A DNA stretch of 64,000 bases from Balaenoptera acutorostrata (GCF_949987535.1 NC_080074.1:27611268-27675267), one strand, 5' to 3'; positions 1 through 12,081 are shown, counted from the first letter of the stretch. Translations and numbers: made by a program. Notes: generated by a model from the sequence alone, not told the origin.

Positions 1-220
1 TCCTGTCTTTATTAACAATCTCTTTCTGATTCTACTGATGGGAATCTCATGTCTACTAACAGGAGAGCTTAGTAGGAATCTGGTGGGGGTCTTCTACTTC
101 CACTATCCAAAATGCATTCCTTTCATAGTAATTACCAGCTCAAAAATATGATGGTTTAAAAAACTATGTATCTATCCCCTTCCCAAACAGCCACAAAGAC
201 ATAAAAAGAGAGGGACTTAC

Positions 221-652
221 TGTACTGGATTGAATAGTGCCCCCCTATAATGTCTCCCCGAAACCTGTGACTATAGCCTTATTTGGAAATAGGGTCTTTG
301 CTAAAATGAAATCATGCTGGATTAGGTGGGTCCTAATCCAAGGATTGGTATCCTTATAAGAAGAAGGAAATTTGGACACAGACACACACAGAAGGAAGAT
401 GACCATGTGATTATAAAGGCAGAGATTGGAATGATGCAGCTACAAGCCAAGGAACTCCAAGAATTACAGGCAACCACAAGAAGCTAGAAAGAGGCAACAA
501 AGGACCCTTCTCTAGAGGCTTCAGAGAGAGCATGGCCCTGGCAACACCTTGGTTTTGGACTTCTAGCCTCAGAACTGTGAGAGAATAAATTTCTCTTATT
601 TTAAGCCACCCCATTGTGATACTTTGTTACAGCAGCCTGGGAAACTAACATA
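221..652 (+). mobile_element. MLT1-type (ERVL-MaLR) LTR, near full length
   Basis: The order of landmarks is that of MLT1 LTRs. It starts TGTACTGGATTGAATAGTG, then has CTTATTTGGAAATAGGGTC, GTCCTAATCCAA, CTTATAAGAAGAAGG and GCTACAAGCCAAGGA. It ends with an AATAAA-bearing segment and GGGAAACTAACA. It is a solitary relic with no internal retroviral sequence beside it. The 220 bases before it hold nothing I recognise. Confidence 0.85.
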
Positions 653-780
653 CTTAGCACATTCTTTCAATAAGAGAGTCTAAACTATTGTAAAATGGCT
701 AATTCTGTCCAAATTCATATTTAATGCAATTCCAATAAAATACCTAAGACCCCCCCCCCCCCACATCCTAGTCAAAATCT
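653..780 (+). mobile_element. LINE-1 scrap followed by a C13 run
   Basis: The stretch TTTAATGCAATTCCAATAAA resembles the LINE-1 ORF2 3' half, followed by 13 C bases at 750-762. Confidence 0.4.
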
Positions 781-1720
781 CAGTGGAATTGGCAGAGGGG
801 ACAACTTAACAAAATGACTCTTTGTGTTATCTGGAGGGTGTTGGGCCCTGGCAGGATGGGGAACGACCAGGCCTGCATTCGTGGGGCATATGCTCAGAGA
901 AGGCCTCACTGAGCAGAGACCTGAAGGAGGTAAGGAATTCCCTCCACCAGATTCCAGCAGGTAGAAGAGTCCTCCGGGCAGAGGAGCAAAAGTCAACAGC
1001 ACAGGGACCCTGGGAAGGAATGTGTCTGATGCCTCCAGGAACAGGAAGAGGCTGGGGCTGGTGAGCAGCAGGGGATGAGTTCAGAGCAGCCACGGGCCAG
1101 AACATGAGGGGTGTGTGTTGCTCTGCAAACCCCACCAGAACACCGCGAGAACCTCCTGGAGGACAGGGCCAGTGGGGCGAGAGAGGACAATCCAGGAGGC
1201 CTGGCCTCCCGGCCAGGGGTTGTTTAAGAGTTGCGTTCCTTCTCTCTCACAATATCCTGGGTGGATTGTGTGCCTGATGCCTCTAGAGAAACAGAAAAAC
1301 GGCGGCACCCACCCCGTAGTGCCAGGTTGGCAGGGTAACACATTGGCAGGTGGCCCTGGAGCTGGCTGGGTGAGAAGGAGAAAACAACAGGTGCAGGTAG
1401 ACTGGCTGAGCACCAGGTCCTCCCTCCTGCTCTCCTGCCCATCCCTAGGTGAGAGAAACTCGTGGAAAAAGCTCAAGTGAAGGACAGAAGTAATGGAGGT
1501 TCCCTAAGGGACAGGTGACCTGCTCTGTGGGTGATGGGCAGGAGACAACAAAGGTTGCTCAAGCCCATACTGTGGGACAGGGGCGGGAGGGTGAGGGGCA
1601 CTCTCCATCCTGAGGGTGGAGCCCCACGCCCTCCCAGGACCTGACCCGCCATAACCCAAGGCCTAACAGCTCCCCAGTACATATTGCCATACACTGAAGC
1701 TGATGCTCCCAGGGGAGTAG
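781..1720. other. Unassigned GC-richer stretch, possible L2 traces
   Basis: About 940 bases with higher GC than its surroundings. The part at 895-940 (GGCCTCACTGAGCAGAGACC) resembles antisense L2; the rest is not recognised. Open frames on both strands overlap and show no family features, so I call no gene. Confidence 0.35.
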
Positions 1721-3700
1721 AAACCTGAAAAGAAGAGCATCACTATAAAAGAAAGACAACAAGAAGAGAAGCAGCAGAATTAATGAGTAGATAAATAACT
1801 ATTGCTAAATAAGCATAAAAATCTTCAAACAAATAAGAGACAATAGTGGTAACATGATATCAGAACTAATAGAATAAAGAACCAAGTGGAAAACCTGGCT
1901 ACAAAAAAAAGTGATACATGATTTATAAAAATAACTCAATAAATGAGATTAATAACTCAAGAAATACACCTAAAGAAAAAAATTGCTGAGCTAGGAGATC
2001 TTCCATATCAATAGGAATCCCAAAAGGAGAAAAAACAAAGGGGAGGAAATGTTTGAAGGGATGACAGAATTTACCAGATTAAGGAAATTTTTTTCAGTTT
2101 GAAAGCCCTTAGAGACTGCCAAAGAGGATTAGGGAAAAACAAAACCGAGATGCCTTATGTTGAAATTTATAACCAGCTAAATTATCTTTTCCATGTGAGT
2201 GTGTGCAACAAAAAAGAAAAAAAGACTCAGAAGGTTTATCCTATAAAGAACTTTTTGAAGAAACTCTTAAAAAAAGAGAAATAAATATAGAAGGATGCTA
2301 CAAGATTAAGGAAAGTAAATTAATTACTTAGAAATATTTGTTGTCAGACAAAACGGAATTCAAGACCAAAAAGCACAAGGGATAACAAGAGACATCATGC
2401 ATTAGAGAAAGGAACCAAGTTCTATAAAATATAATGACTGTGACCATCTCCCCACTAAATAAAATAACAGCTGACAGAACTATGGGGAGAAACAGAAGAT
2501 ATAATTGCTGCTGGATATTTCAAATGTCCTTGGCAGAAACTCTTAGGTCAAGCAGACCAAAACAAAAAACAAAAAACAAAAAAACACATACACACACACA
2601 CAAATGTACGGTTTATTTGAAAAAGCAAATAATAAATTTAAACATGGAACAAGCAGGTAATGCATATTCATTCCAAGCAACATAGAACACCCACAAAAAT
2701 TAATCACAAAGGCAATCTTAACAAAGTACAGTTAACATCTTACCAATAATGTTCTAACAAAATTAGAAACCAATAACCAAAGGATATTAAAAATGATTCT
2801 TTGTGTCTGAAAACTAAAATATATTCTACTAAAGTCATGCTTGGATTAAAGCAGAAGCTGTAAGGAGCATTAAAAGTGCTTGGAATTAAAAACATTGGAA
2901 ATGCTACGTGAAAGAAATTATGTAATACAATTAAAGTAGTACCAAAAAGAGAGTTTATAGCTTTAGATACATTTATTAGAAAACAGGAAATTGAAAGAAA
3001 ATAAGCTGAACACTTAATTTGTGGAATTGGAAAAAAATTAAATAAGCCTGGTAAAATGTAAGGAAGAAATAATAAAGGTAGAGACAGAAATAAAATAGAG
3101 GACATGAATAAACCAACAATGGATTATTTGAAAAGATGTACAAAATAGACACAACTCTAGTGAGACATACGGTAAAACACAGAATGATCTGTGGGATTTT
3201 ACACTGAATATATATTTTAAGCACGTGCAACGAGCAATCCTTATTTTATAAGAATGTATATATTATATGAGGACTTATATAACACATTTTAAGGTAGGTG
3301 TCTATGGTACATAAAAAATAGGAGTGGGATCAATGATGAAAGTAAAAAATGTAAACAAAAAAGGGTTTTGAGTGGCTGTATGGAGATAGAGTTCTGTGGC
3401 ATCAGATACAGTGAGCATAGGAGTCATTCAGTAATTTGTATGAGAACAGTTTGGGGAAAAAAATAATAAAGTTAAAGTAGTAATTTTTTTCAGGTAGATT
3501 AAAAAGTTTGATGTTAAAAATGAAACCAATAGCTAAATAAATATATGGTTTTCTATCTTATCTTGATTTATGGAAGGACTTTGTAAGTATAAATACAATG
3601 GGAAAAAAAGAGAAAAAATGGACGCTTTGACTCCATTAAAATGAAACCTTTAAAAAATAAAATCTTCCTGTCCATCAGGGAGTCATTTTAAAAATTAGAT
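1721..3700 (+). mobile_element. Old LINE-1/HAL1-like relics
   Basis: A-rich sense strand with scattered matches to the LINE-1/HAL1 body, broken by many stops. Examples are GGAAACTTTTTTCAG-type and TTATCCTATAAAGAAC-type phrases. An (AC)n run lies at 2587-2602. Divergence is high, so family and limits are approximate. Confidence 0.5.
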
Positions 3701-5140
3701 ACAAAAAACAAATAGGAAAGAATATTTGCAACAAAAACTACAAAAGAAAAATATCCACAATATATTAAATATTTATGCAAATAAATAATAAAACACGAAA
3801 ATAGACCTTATTAAAAGTTGGGCAAAAAAAAAACTTTTTAACAATCCATAAAGAAAATACAGTTGGCTAATAAATATGGAAAAATATTCAATCTCAGTAG
3901 TATTATAAAAAATGCAAATTTAAACTGAAATTTTCCATCTACCAAATTAGCAGGCTAGCATTCCCCTTGGGAATATAAACTGGTCTCCCTTCCTGGAAGG
4001 TAATTTTATATTACATGTCAAGATACTTTTAAATTTTCATATATTTTGACTCAGTAATTCCTCTTCTAAGCATCTGTCTTTGGGAAAAAACCTACATATT
4101 CATCAAAGTGGGAATATTAAATTTAGCATATCCACACAGCGACAGTAAAACTTCATGAGAAAATAGTCTCTGAATCCCCAGACTCTGACACACAGTGGGA
4201 CTCAATAAATGTTTGTTAAATGGCTCTGGAATTCTACATAGCAGTTAAAAAAAGAATGAGTTCAAATTATGATGTGGAAAGATCTCCTAGACCTGTTGTT
4301 AAGTAAAGTAAACAAGGTGAAAATCAGGACACACAGGATGATCCCACTGATATAAAACTAAAACCAGTGCCAAAACAAACAAAACGCATCTCTTTCTCTC
4401 TCTCGCTTTTTCTCTCTCTCCCTCCCTCCCTCCCTCCTTCCCTCCTTCCTTTCTTCTCTCTCTCAATGCATAGGGAAGTACATGAAAATGTACACACACC
4501 AAGACTATAAGAATCATTACATTTGAGAAGGAGATGGGGATGGGCAGGGAGAACACCTTTGAAGGGAGTCTGAATGGTTTTAGATATAATTGTATTCTCA
4601 GATTAATTACCTACTTTAAAAAAGAATGTTTCCTAAAGGATGCGTATACAAAGATGTTTATGATAGCATCATATGTAATAATGAAAAGTTGAAAATAACC
4701 CCTTAGGATAATAGATATATGTTGGCCATGAAACATCATGTAGGTGTAATAAGCTGTGTTTTTGAAGAAGAGTTGATGGGAAATGACATGGTACATTATT
4801 AAGTGAAAAACAACAACAAAGATTTAATAAAAAATATATAGGCTCATCTTACAAGAAACACTAGAGAGAGTTCTTCAAGCTGAAAGCAAGTGACCCTAGA
4901 GAATAATTTGATTCCACACACAAAAAACAAAGAGCACCAGGAGAGGTAATTATGTCAGTAATGATAAGAAAGGATAAATGCATATTTCTTCACTTATTTG
5001 AAAAGCAATTGTATAAAACAATATGTATATAATTGTACTGATGGACATTCAGCATATAGAAACATAGTGTATTTAACAGCAAGAGCACAAAGTGGGTGGG
5101 AGCAAAGCTATATTAGAGTAAGGAAACGACACCAAATCCA
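3700..5140 (+). mobile_element. Old LINE-1 relics with an L2 scrap
   Basis: LINE-1 phrases recur, including GAATATTTGCAACAAAAACT near 3720, a GGCTAATAAATATGG region near 3865, and the ORF1-side phrase GAGAGAGTTCTTCAAGCTGAA near 4865. A short L2 3'-end-like piece (GGGACTCAATAAATGTTTG) lies near 4200. No open frame survives. Confidence 0.6.
4386..4464. repeat. CT-rich simple repeat
   Basis: An imperfect (CT)n / (CCCT)n polypyrimidine tract of about 80 bases inside old LINE-1 sequence. Confidence 0.85.
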
Positions 5141-5495
5141 CAGGATCAAATGAAGAGGACGGGAAAGGTAAACAAGAAGGAAAATATAACAAACTCTATA
5201 AATATATACTTGCTCTCTTTTCTTCTCTCATATGTTATCTGCCCTAATCACCCCAGGTCCAGGCCCCAGAACCTGCTGAAATTATTCAAAATAGCTAACC
5301 CTAAACCTGCTTGCACTGGCTTCCAAGGGAAAAACAAAAGGGTTCTTGCCAATGTTTTCCCCTTGTTCCTTTTGCCTCCTGACTGACCCTGTTTTTTCCC
5401 CCATATGTGTGGGAACTTGAGAACTATGAGTAACAAACTATCTTTTCAATGGCAATCATCTCCTGATCAAATGGCCTCACCATACCTGAAAAATA
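5141..5495. other. Unassigned stretch, LTR-like end
   Basis: Not recognised with confidence. The right-hand end contains AATAAAACC, as in the polyadenylation end of some LTRs. No gene is seen. Confidence 0.25.
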
Positions 5496-5504
5496 ATAAA
5501 ACCT

Positions 5505-5857
5505 TTTTTTTTTTTTTAATTTACTTATTTATTTTTGGCTATGTTGGGTCTTTGTTGCTGCGCGGGCTTTCTCTAATTGCAATGAGCGGGGGCTACTCTT
5601 TGCTGTGGTGCATGGGCTTCTCATTGTGGTGGCTTCTCTTGTTGCAGAGCACGGGCTCTAGGCGCACGGGCTTCAGTAGTTCTGGCACACGGGCTCAGTA
5701 GTTGTGACTCACGGGCTGTAGAGCACAGGCTCAGTAGTTGTGGTGCACGGGCTTAGTTGCTCCGCAGCATGTGGGATCTTCCCAGACCAGGGATTGAACC
5801 TGTGTTCCCTGCATTGGCAGGTGGATTCTTAACCACTGTGCCACCAGAGAAGTCCTG
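5505..5857 (-). mobile_element. CHR-type tRNA-derived SINE
   Basis: On the minus strand it opens with the tRNA-like head (the plus strand ends CCACTGTGCCACCAGAGAAGT), has an internal promoter B-box region, and ends in an A/T-rich tail. It is flanked by a 9-base TSD, ataaaacct, at 5496-5504 and 5858-5866. The body has several diverged copies of a GCACGGGCT-CAGTAGTT unit. Confidence 0.92.
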
Positions 5858-5866
5858 ATAAAACCT

Positions 5867-6060
5867 ATGTTTTAAAACAATTAATAATTTTAAAACTATC
5901 CACAGAAAAACCTCAGGCACAGATTGCATCACTGGTGAACTCTACAGATATTTAAAGAAGAAATAATACCAATTCTTCACAAACTCTTCCCAAAAAAATA
6001 GAAAAAGAGGGGAAACTTCCCAATTCATTCTATGAGGCCAGTATGACCCTGAAACTAAAA
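5867..6060 (+). mobile_element. LINE-1 ORF2 relic, first part
   Basis: Matches the LINE-1 reverse-transcriptase region (phrases GGTGAACTCTACAGA and CTATGAGGCCAGTATGACCC). It continues after an interruption at about 6490. Confidence 0.75.
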
Positions 6061-6490
6061 CCAGAAAACTTTGCAAATACTGCTGTTATATAGGTGGATG
6101 TTTTGACTTACGTAAAACGTCTGCTAAATTCCAAATTTCTATAAAAGCTACTGTGCCTATGATAAACTTTCCTATATCTCTCCTTGCCATTTTTATAGAT
6201 TCTATTAATGAAAGGAAAAGGCATGTAGAGTGAAGGCAGAAATGGCTGTGACAATGTCATTTTGCTTTTTCATTCTTCAAATGCCATCATACAATTTGTT
6301 TTCTTGTGCGAGCATTACACAAATACAATTGCTTTCAAGAATACTAAAACAGCATTTTATTGGATTTGAAGTATTGAAGGTACAGAATAAGTGTGGTAAT
6401 ATAGAACTCTTCCTAACACAAGTATCTTAGAAGTTAATAAATAAGTTGATTTCTAGGTTCTTGAGTATTTGAAAAGTAAAGTTGCAATTT
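6061..6490. other. Unidentified 430-base insert inside a LINE-1
   Basis: Interrupts the LINE-1 between two ORF2 phrases that are adjacent in intact elements. It is AT-rich and resembles an untranslated region. It has one 66-codon open frame with no recognisable family. No clear TSD was found. Confidence 0.5.
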
Positions 6491-7633
6491 GAGATTTTAA
6501 AAAGGAGATTACAACAAAAGAAAACTATAGCCCAATATTCCTTATGATTATAGATGCAAAAATGCAGGAAAGTATTTGACAAAATCCAACACGCTTTCAT
6601 AAATTAAAAAAAAAAAATCTCCACAAACTAGGAATAGAAAGAAACTTTCTCAATCTGATAAAGGGCATATATGAAAAACCCACAGGTAACATCATACTTA
6701 ATGGTGAAAGACTGAATGCTTTCTCCCTAAGACTAGGAACAAGACAAGGACGTTCACTTTTACCACTTATATTCAATACCATACTGCAGTGAATTAGGCA
6801 GTTAGGCAAGAAAAGAAATAAAAGGCACTAAGATGGGAAAGAAGTAAAACTGTCTCTATTTGCAGATGACATGAACTTGTATATAGAAAATCCTAAGGAA
6901 ACCACTAAAAAAATACTACTAGAACTGAAAAACGAGTTTGGCAAGATTGTAAGATACAAAATCAGTACATAAGACCAACTGTATTTCTATACACTTGCAA
7001 TGAGCAATGTGAAAATGAAATTAAGAAAACAATTCCATTTACAATAGCATCAAAAGGAATAAATACTCAGGAATAAATTTAAGAAAAAAAGTACAAAGTA
7101 TATACACTGAAAATTACAAAATATTACTGAAAGAAACTAAAGAAGACAAACAAATGGAAAGACACTCCATGTTCGCTGATGGAAAGACGATATGGTTATG
7201 ATGGCAGTACTCTTTCAATAGGTCCACAGATTCAATGCAATCCCTTTCAAAACCCTGGCTGGTTTCTTTGTAGAAATTGACAAGCTGACCCTAAAATTCA
7301 TATGAAAATTCAAGAGATCCAGAATAGCCAAAACAATCTTGAAATAGAAGAATAACTCACAATTCCCAATTATAAAACTTAGTACAAAACTATAGTAAGC
7401 AGGATAGTGTGCTATTGGCACAAGGACAGACATATAGATCAACAGAATAGAATTGAGAGTCAGAAATAAATCCTCACATTTATAGTCAATTGATTTTCAG
7501 CAAGGGTGCCCAAGCAATTGGATGGAAGAAGAATAATTTTTTCAACAAATGGTACTGGGACAACTAGATATCTACATGGACAAAGTAAGACCTCTATCTC
7601 ATACCATTTACAAAAATTAACTGAAAATGGATC
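6491..7633 (+). mobile_element. LINE-1 ORF2 relic, second part
   Basis: Contains the reverse-transcriptase catalytic motif region (codons for FADDM near 6858), the following IENPKE phrase, and later ORF2 phrases up to AATTAACTGAAAATGG. Many stops and indels: an old, dead copy. Confidence 0.85.
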
Positions 7634-7646
7634 AAAAACCTCTTAA

Positions 7647-7939
7647 GGGCTTCTCTGGTGGCGCAGTGGTTGAGAGTCTGCCTGCCAATGCAGGGGACAC
7701 GGGTTCGAGCCCTGGTCTGGGAAGATCGCACGTGCCGCGGAGCAGCTGGGCCCCTGAGCCACAATTACTGAGCCTGCGCATCTGGAGCCTGTGCTCCGCA
7801 ACAAGAGAGGCCGCGATAGTGAGAGGCCCGCACGCCGCGATGAAGAGTGGCCCCCGCTTGCCACAACTAGAGAAAGCCCTCGCACAGAAACGAAGACCCA
7901 ACACAGCCATAAATAAATAAATAAATACTTTAAAAAAAA
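7647..7939 (+). mobile_element. CHR-type SINE, cetacean subfamily
   Basis: Head GGCTTCTCTGGTGGCGCAGTGG with tRNA-like A box, B box GGTTCGAGCCC, a CG-rich body and an (AAAT)n/A tail. A 13-base TSD, aaaaacctcttaa, lies at 7634-7646 and 7940-7952. It is inserted in the LINE-1 relic. It keeps many CpGs, a sign of youth. Confidence 0.96.
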
Positions 7940-7952
7940 AAAAACCTCTTAA

Positions 7953-8480
7953 ATGTAAGAGCTAAAACTATAAAACTTTTAGAAGAAAATGTAGGTGGAA
8001 ATCTTCATGATCTTGGAGTAAGCAATGATTTCTTAGATATGACACCAAAGCACAGCAACAAAAGTAAAAATAAATTGAACTTCATCAGCATTTACAACTA
8101 TTGTGCTTCATAGGACACTATCAAGAAAGTGGAAAGACAACTCAGAGAATGAGAGAAAATATTTGCAACTCATATACCTTATATAGCCAAAAGTAGAAAC
8201 AACCCAAATGTCCATTAACTGCTGAATGGATAAATAAAATGTAGTATATTCATGCAATGGAATATTATTCAGCAATAAAAAGGAATGAAGTATTGATATA
8301 TCCTATAACATGGATGAATCTTGCAAATATTCTAAGTGAAGAAGCCAGACACAAAGAGCTGTAGAACTGGATATTGTATGATTCCATTTATATGAAATGC
8401 CCAGAAGAGGCAAATCTACAGAGGCAATGCATAGATAAATGGTTGCCTAGGGATGGCAGGACTTAGTGTAGCCTGCAAAG
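7953..8480 (+). mobile_element. LINE-1 relic, 3' part with internal deletion
   Basis: Continues the LINE-1 broken by the SINE. Near 8180 it jumps from an ORF2 phrase (GAGAAAATATTTGCAACTCA) to one normally several hundred bases further on (ACCCAAATGTCCATTAACTG), so an internal piece is missing. It ends with 3'-end-like sequence. Confidence 0.8.
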
Positions 8481-9738
8481 GTTATGTCTGCATTCAACAG
8501 AGATCAGCCTTACCTTTAGAAGCCTTCAAGGAGTACATTGTTAAGACAAAATGGCAGCTGTGGGATAAATAAAAAGAGGTTCATTTTACTTTAAATACTC
8601 CCTAGGAAGACCTAAGCAATGATCTCAAGCTGGAAAGAGCCAAGCCTTAGAACGGTCTAAGAGCCAGGTTAAGTATTCACTGTGGTGTCTATTCTGCATC
8701 CCTCTCATTTCTACTGTCACTTTCATCAGGCGTTCTTCTCTTAGTTACTCAGCACCCTATATTTTAAGGGCTTTTCAAAAATAATAAAATAAGATTGCAC
8801 CACTGGCTCTGTTAGTCTCATCACTGAGTGATTTCAGATGCAGGGTTTGGTGCCAGTGCAATTGAAGGCAGCAGAGCAACTGATCACCCGTGGGCCAAAT
8901 AGTAATGATATGGCATTCTTTTTCATCAAGAAATTCTTAAGCTTCATAGGGCTGAATCCTGAATTTGACACTCTTGGCTAAACTTGGGACTTGGTTAAAG
9001 ATTAAATAAGCAAACTTTTATTTCAATTGTATAAACCAAAAACTAAAATACAAGTGAAGACACACTAAGAAAGTGGAGATTTGGTTTTCTGTGACTGATG
9101 CTCTTTTTTTTAGCATCTGATTTTGCATGTGTGTGTGTGAGACATCAACAAAAAATAAATAAATAAGAGAACTGGTAAGCATACATGAGTCACAGAAAAT
9201 GTTTAAAACCATTTGGCTCCCCTAGGAGATGGCCAGATCGTCGGTGAATGATTTAGCATGGGAAATAGCCAGTAAGAGCAAGAGTGATTGGTGAAGGGAT
9301 CTGAACGAAACATCAGAGGTAGGGGGAAAAGTGGGACCTTCCGCTTGAGAGTCTTAAAAGATTACCTCAGGGGATTAGTGAAGGGTTGGGCTCCAACCTG
9401 CTTGTTCTAAAAGCAGCTCATAAGGTATAGATGAAAAGCACTGTAAAAAGCATCAGCCACTATGATTGCTAAGCCAAGGAGATCCTTTCAACAACAAACC
9501 TCTTGCTGGACCTGTTTCAGGTTCTATTTTTCATATGGAATCAAAAACAACTTTACATACTTAGTTTCTACTAAAGCTTTCCCCCTGCCCCTTGTTGATA
9601 GAATAGCTTGAGAGCCCTGTCAAGAATCTCCAACAATCTCTGATGCTTGCAACATTCATATGCTCTACACTGTTCTTTTATAAAACAACACCCTCCAGAG
9701 TTGTTTGGTGATCAGTACCTAGACACTGGTGACCACAT
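8481..9738. other. Unassigned intergenic DNA
   Basis: About 1.26 kb of AT-rich DNA in which I recognise no gene and no clear repeat family. Open frames are short. Confidence 0.4.
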
Positions 9739-9754
9739 CCCTGTATAGCATCTT

Positions 9755-10249
9755 TTTTTGTTTGTTTGTTTTTTAGAGAATTGACGTTTGCTCTTTTTTT
9801 ATATATTTATATATTTATTTATTTAGGCTGCTCCGGGTCTTTTTTTTTTTTTCTTCGGTCGCACTGGGTTTTAGTTGCAGCAGGTGGGCTCCTTAGTTGC
9901 AACTCGCCAGCTCCTTAGCTGCGGCATGTGGGCTCCTTAGTTGCGGCATGCATGTGGGATCTAGTTCCCTGACCAGGGATCGAACCCGGGTCCCCTCCAC
10001 TGGGAGCCCGGAATCTTATCCACTGCACCACCAGGGAAGTCCCCTGCTCCGGGTCTTAATTACGGCACGTGGGATCTTTAGTTGTGGCATGTGGGATCTT
10101 TTAGTTGCAGCATGCGGGCTTCTTAGTTGAGGCATGTGGACTCTTAGTTGTGGCGTGCATGTGGGATCTAGTTCTCCAACCAGGGATCGAACCCGGGCCC
10201 CCAGTGTTGGGAGCACAGTCTTACCCACTGGACCACCTGGGAAGTCCCT
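9755..10249 (-). mobile_element. CHR-type SINE (outer copy) split by another SINE
   Basis: Minus-strand SINE flanked by a 16-base TSD with one mismatch: ccctgtatagcatctt at 9739-9754 and ccctgaatagcatctt at 10250-10265. Its head lies at 10185-10249 (plus strand ends CCACCTGGGAAGTCCC). A second SINE interrupts it at about 9842-10042. Confidence 0.88.
9842..10042 (-). mobile_element. CHR-type SINE (inner copy)
   Basis: Second minus-strand SINE of the same broad family, head at its right end (CCACCAGGGAAGTCCC). The host-SINE phrase ctgctccgggtctt occurs at both edges (about 9828-9841 and 10044-10057), as expected for a TSD made in the outer SINE. Confidence 0.82.
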
Positions 10250-10265
10250 CCCTGAATAGCATCTT

Positions 10266-10480
10266 ACGTGTCATCTTACGTGCTCACCTGGAGACACCAT
10301 AAATACTGCTTGGTGCTGTTGATTATCCAGGCAGGAGTCAATATCCCAATTGAATTTCAAACTCTAAACAGCAAAGTCATCATGCCACTTTGAACTTATG
10401 TGGGCCTCCTTTCTAAAGAACTCAAATTGATTTAAAAAAATCTATCTAAATTAATTATGCCTCAAACCTCCCAGAAGACA
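10266..10480. other. Unassigned short spacer
   Basis: No gene or repeat recognised. It includes a weak second copy of a CATCTTACGTG phrase at the TSD edge. Confidence 0.3.
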
Positions 10481-10610
10481 ATTAGTAGCTATCATTTGCT
10501 GAATGCTTCCTCTGTGGCAGGCATCCTTCTAAGCATTTATGTTGTATCACTTTGGGTAAATCATGTATTCTCTGTGAGCTTCAGTTCATCTGTAAAATGG
10601 GGAAAACACT
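10481..10610 (+). mobile_element. MIR fragment
   Basis: Core phrases of MIR: TTTGCTGAATGCTTCCTCTGTGGCAGGCA and the TTCATCTGTAAAATGGGG end. Ancient and without a TSD. Confidence 0.7.
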
Positions 10611-10649
10611 GGAATCACAAATTCAGTTGCCCACAGGTAGCTAAGTAGA

Positions 10650-11130
10650 GGGAGCTAGGTGTAAGCACTTGAGCAATTATTAAGTGAGATATACCTGGCA
10701 TTCTTGGTGGCTGAATCACTAACCTTGCCTCTTCTGTAGGCAGATCCTGCCTTCCCACTTAGAGCAGTAGGAAGTGTGAGACATGCTTTCCTAGACTCCC
10801 TTGCAGCTAGGATGTTGGCATATGAGCCAGTCTTGGTCACTTGTGAGCTCAGGGGGAATTCAGTTAGGGACTTTTTTTTTTAAGTTTTACCTTTACAAGA
10901 AAGGAGGACATGCTTTCCTCTTCTGGATATGTGTCTGCATGTGACATGTGCACCTTTTGGAGGCATTGGTAGGAAGGAGGGGAACATCACAGCTGACTTA
11001 CTGAAGATGTCGGGGGAAAGGTGGAAAACATCAGTGGTGCGGGCAGCAGTCCTTGACAACATTTTTGTGCCACTGTATGAACCCTGGAGCTCCCCTACCT
11101 TAACTGAGGTAATACACCCTTACGTGAAGC
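10650..11130. mobile_element. Diverged LTR-like dispersed repeat
   Basis: Contains phrases found in an old mammalian LTR-like family (CCTTGCAGCTAGGATGTTGGCATATGAGC), also seen here near 23500, 32250 and 50330. Family name not assigned. Confidence 0.45.
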
Positions 11131-11189
11131 TATTAGTTGGGTTTTCTATCAGTCACACTGAAATCATCCCCACCTCATCTTGACATAAT

Positions 11190-11420
11190 ACTGAGGGGCA
11201 TTCCTCATCTAAAGAAGTCGGCTGCACTCAGTTCCTGCTGGTTGCTGCCAGATGAGGATTTTTCAAGAAGAGCTAGGAATCCAGATTTTTATATAAAACT
11301 CCAGATTTTAAAACGTTGGCTCAGATTAAAGGAATATGTGCAGGCCAAACAAAATACACGTGGAGGCCAAGTTCAGCCCATAGACTCACTATTTTCAACC
11401 CCTGATCTACCTCTGACAGT
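11190..11420 (+). mobile_element. Possible old DNA-transposon fragment
   Basis: The phrase GGCCAAACAAAATACACGTGG and the ending TTCAACCCCTG recall non-autonomous hAT-like elements. Weak and diverged. Confidence 0.35.
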
Positions 11421-11460
11421 TGTTGTGAGAACTGAATTAACTATATTTAAAATAAGATCA

Positions 11461-11735
11461 GTAATAATAATAACAAACACTCACATAGCACTTAATATGA
11501 TGGCCAGGCACCATTCTGCTTGCTTTACCAATCTAGTACTCATATGTAACCAGGTCTTGCAACAACCTTATGGGGAGATGTAACTGTTACTTCCACTTTA
11601 CAGGTAAGGAAAGTACGGAAAAGAGAAGTTGAGTAATTTGCTCTGGTCACACAGTCATGATGAAGTAGAGCAGGAAGGTGAGCCTGGACCCAGGTAACCT
11701 GGCTCCAGATTTCACTACTCTTAATCAATACATTA
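11461..11735 (+). mobile_element. MIR element
   Basis: Long MIR match: CACATAGCACTTAATATG, CAGGCACCATTCTGC, CACTTTACAGGTAAGGAAA, GTCACACAGTCATGATG and an end in GACCCAGGTAACCTGGCTCCAGA. Confidence 0.85.
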
Positions 11736-11853
11736 TGCTTGTGAAACATTCAGCACAAATTTCTGCCCGTAATTGATACTCAGTCCATGTAAGTTCCCTT
11801 CCCTCATCCCCTCCAATGCTTTGAAGCAATTTCAAGAATAGAATTAGGGATTT

Positions 11854-12067
11854 GGGGGACTTCCCTGGTGGTCCAGTGGCTAAGACTCTGTGCTCCCAAT
11901 GCAGGGGGCCCAGGTTCGATCCCTGGTCAGGGAACTAGATCCCACGTGCCACAACTGAGTCCACATGCCACAACTAAAGATCCCGCATGCTGCAACTAAA
12001 GATCCCGCGTGCCACAACTAAGACCCAGCGCAGCCAAAATAAATAAATACATTTTAAAAGAGAAGAA
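11854..12067 (+). mobile_element. CHR-type SINE, 'tggtccagtgg' subfamily
   Basis: Head GGACTTCCCTGGTGGTCCAGTG, B box GGTTCGATCCC, repeated CACAACTAAAGATCCCGC units, AAATAAATA tail. A 14-base TSD, agaattagggattt, lies at 11840-11853 and 12068-12081. Confidence 0.96.
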
Positions 12068-12081
12068 AGAATTAGGGATTT

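Noticed and set aside
7647..7720. tRNA-like sequences at SINE heads
   Set aside because: They carry A and B box remnants but are SINE promoters, followed by SINE bodies and tails, not functional tRNA genes.
7627..7920. Open frames of 70-135 codons in the SINEs (also near 13029-13630, 22063-22323, 31349-31638)
   Set aside because: These are translations of GC-rich SINE bodies; similar frames appear in every copy on both strands.
11137..11583. 148-codon plus-strand open frame
   Set aside because: It runs through an old DNA-element-like stretch and a MIR, so it is accidental.
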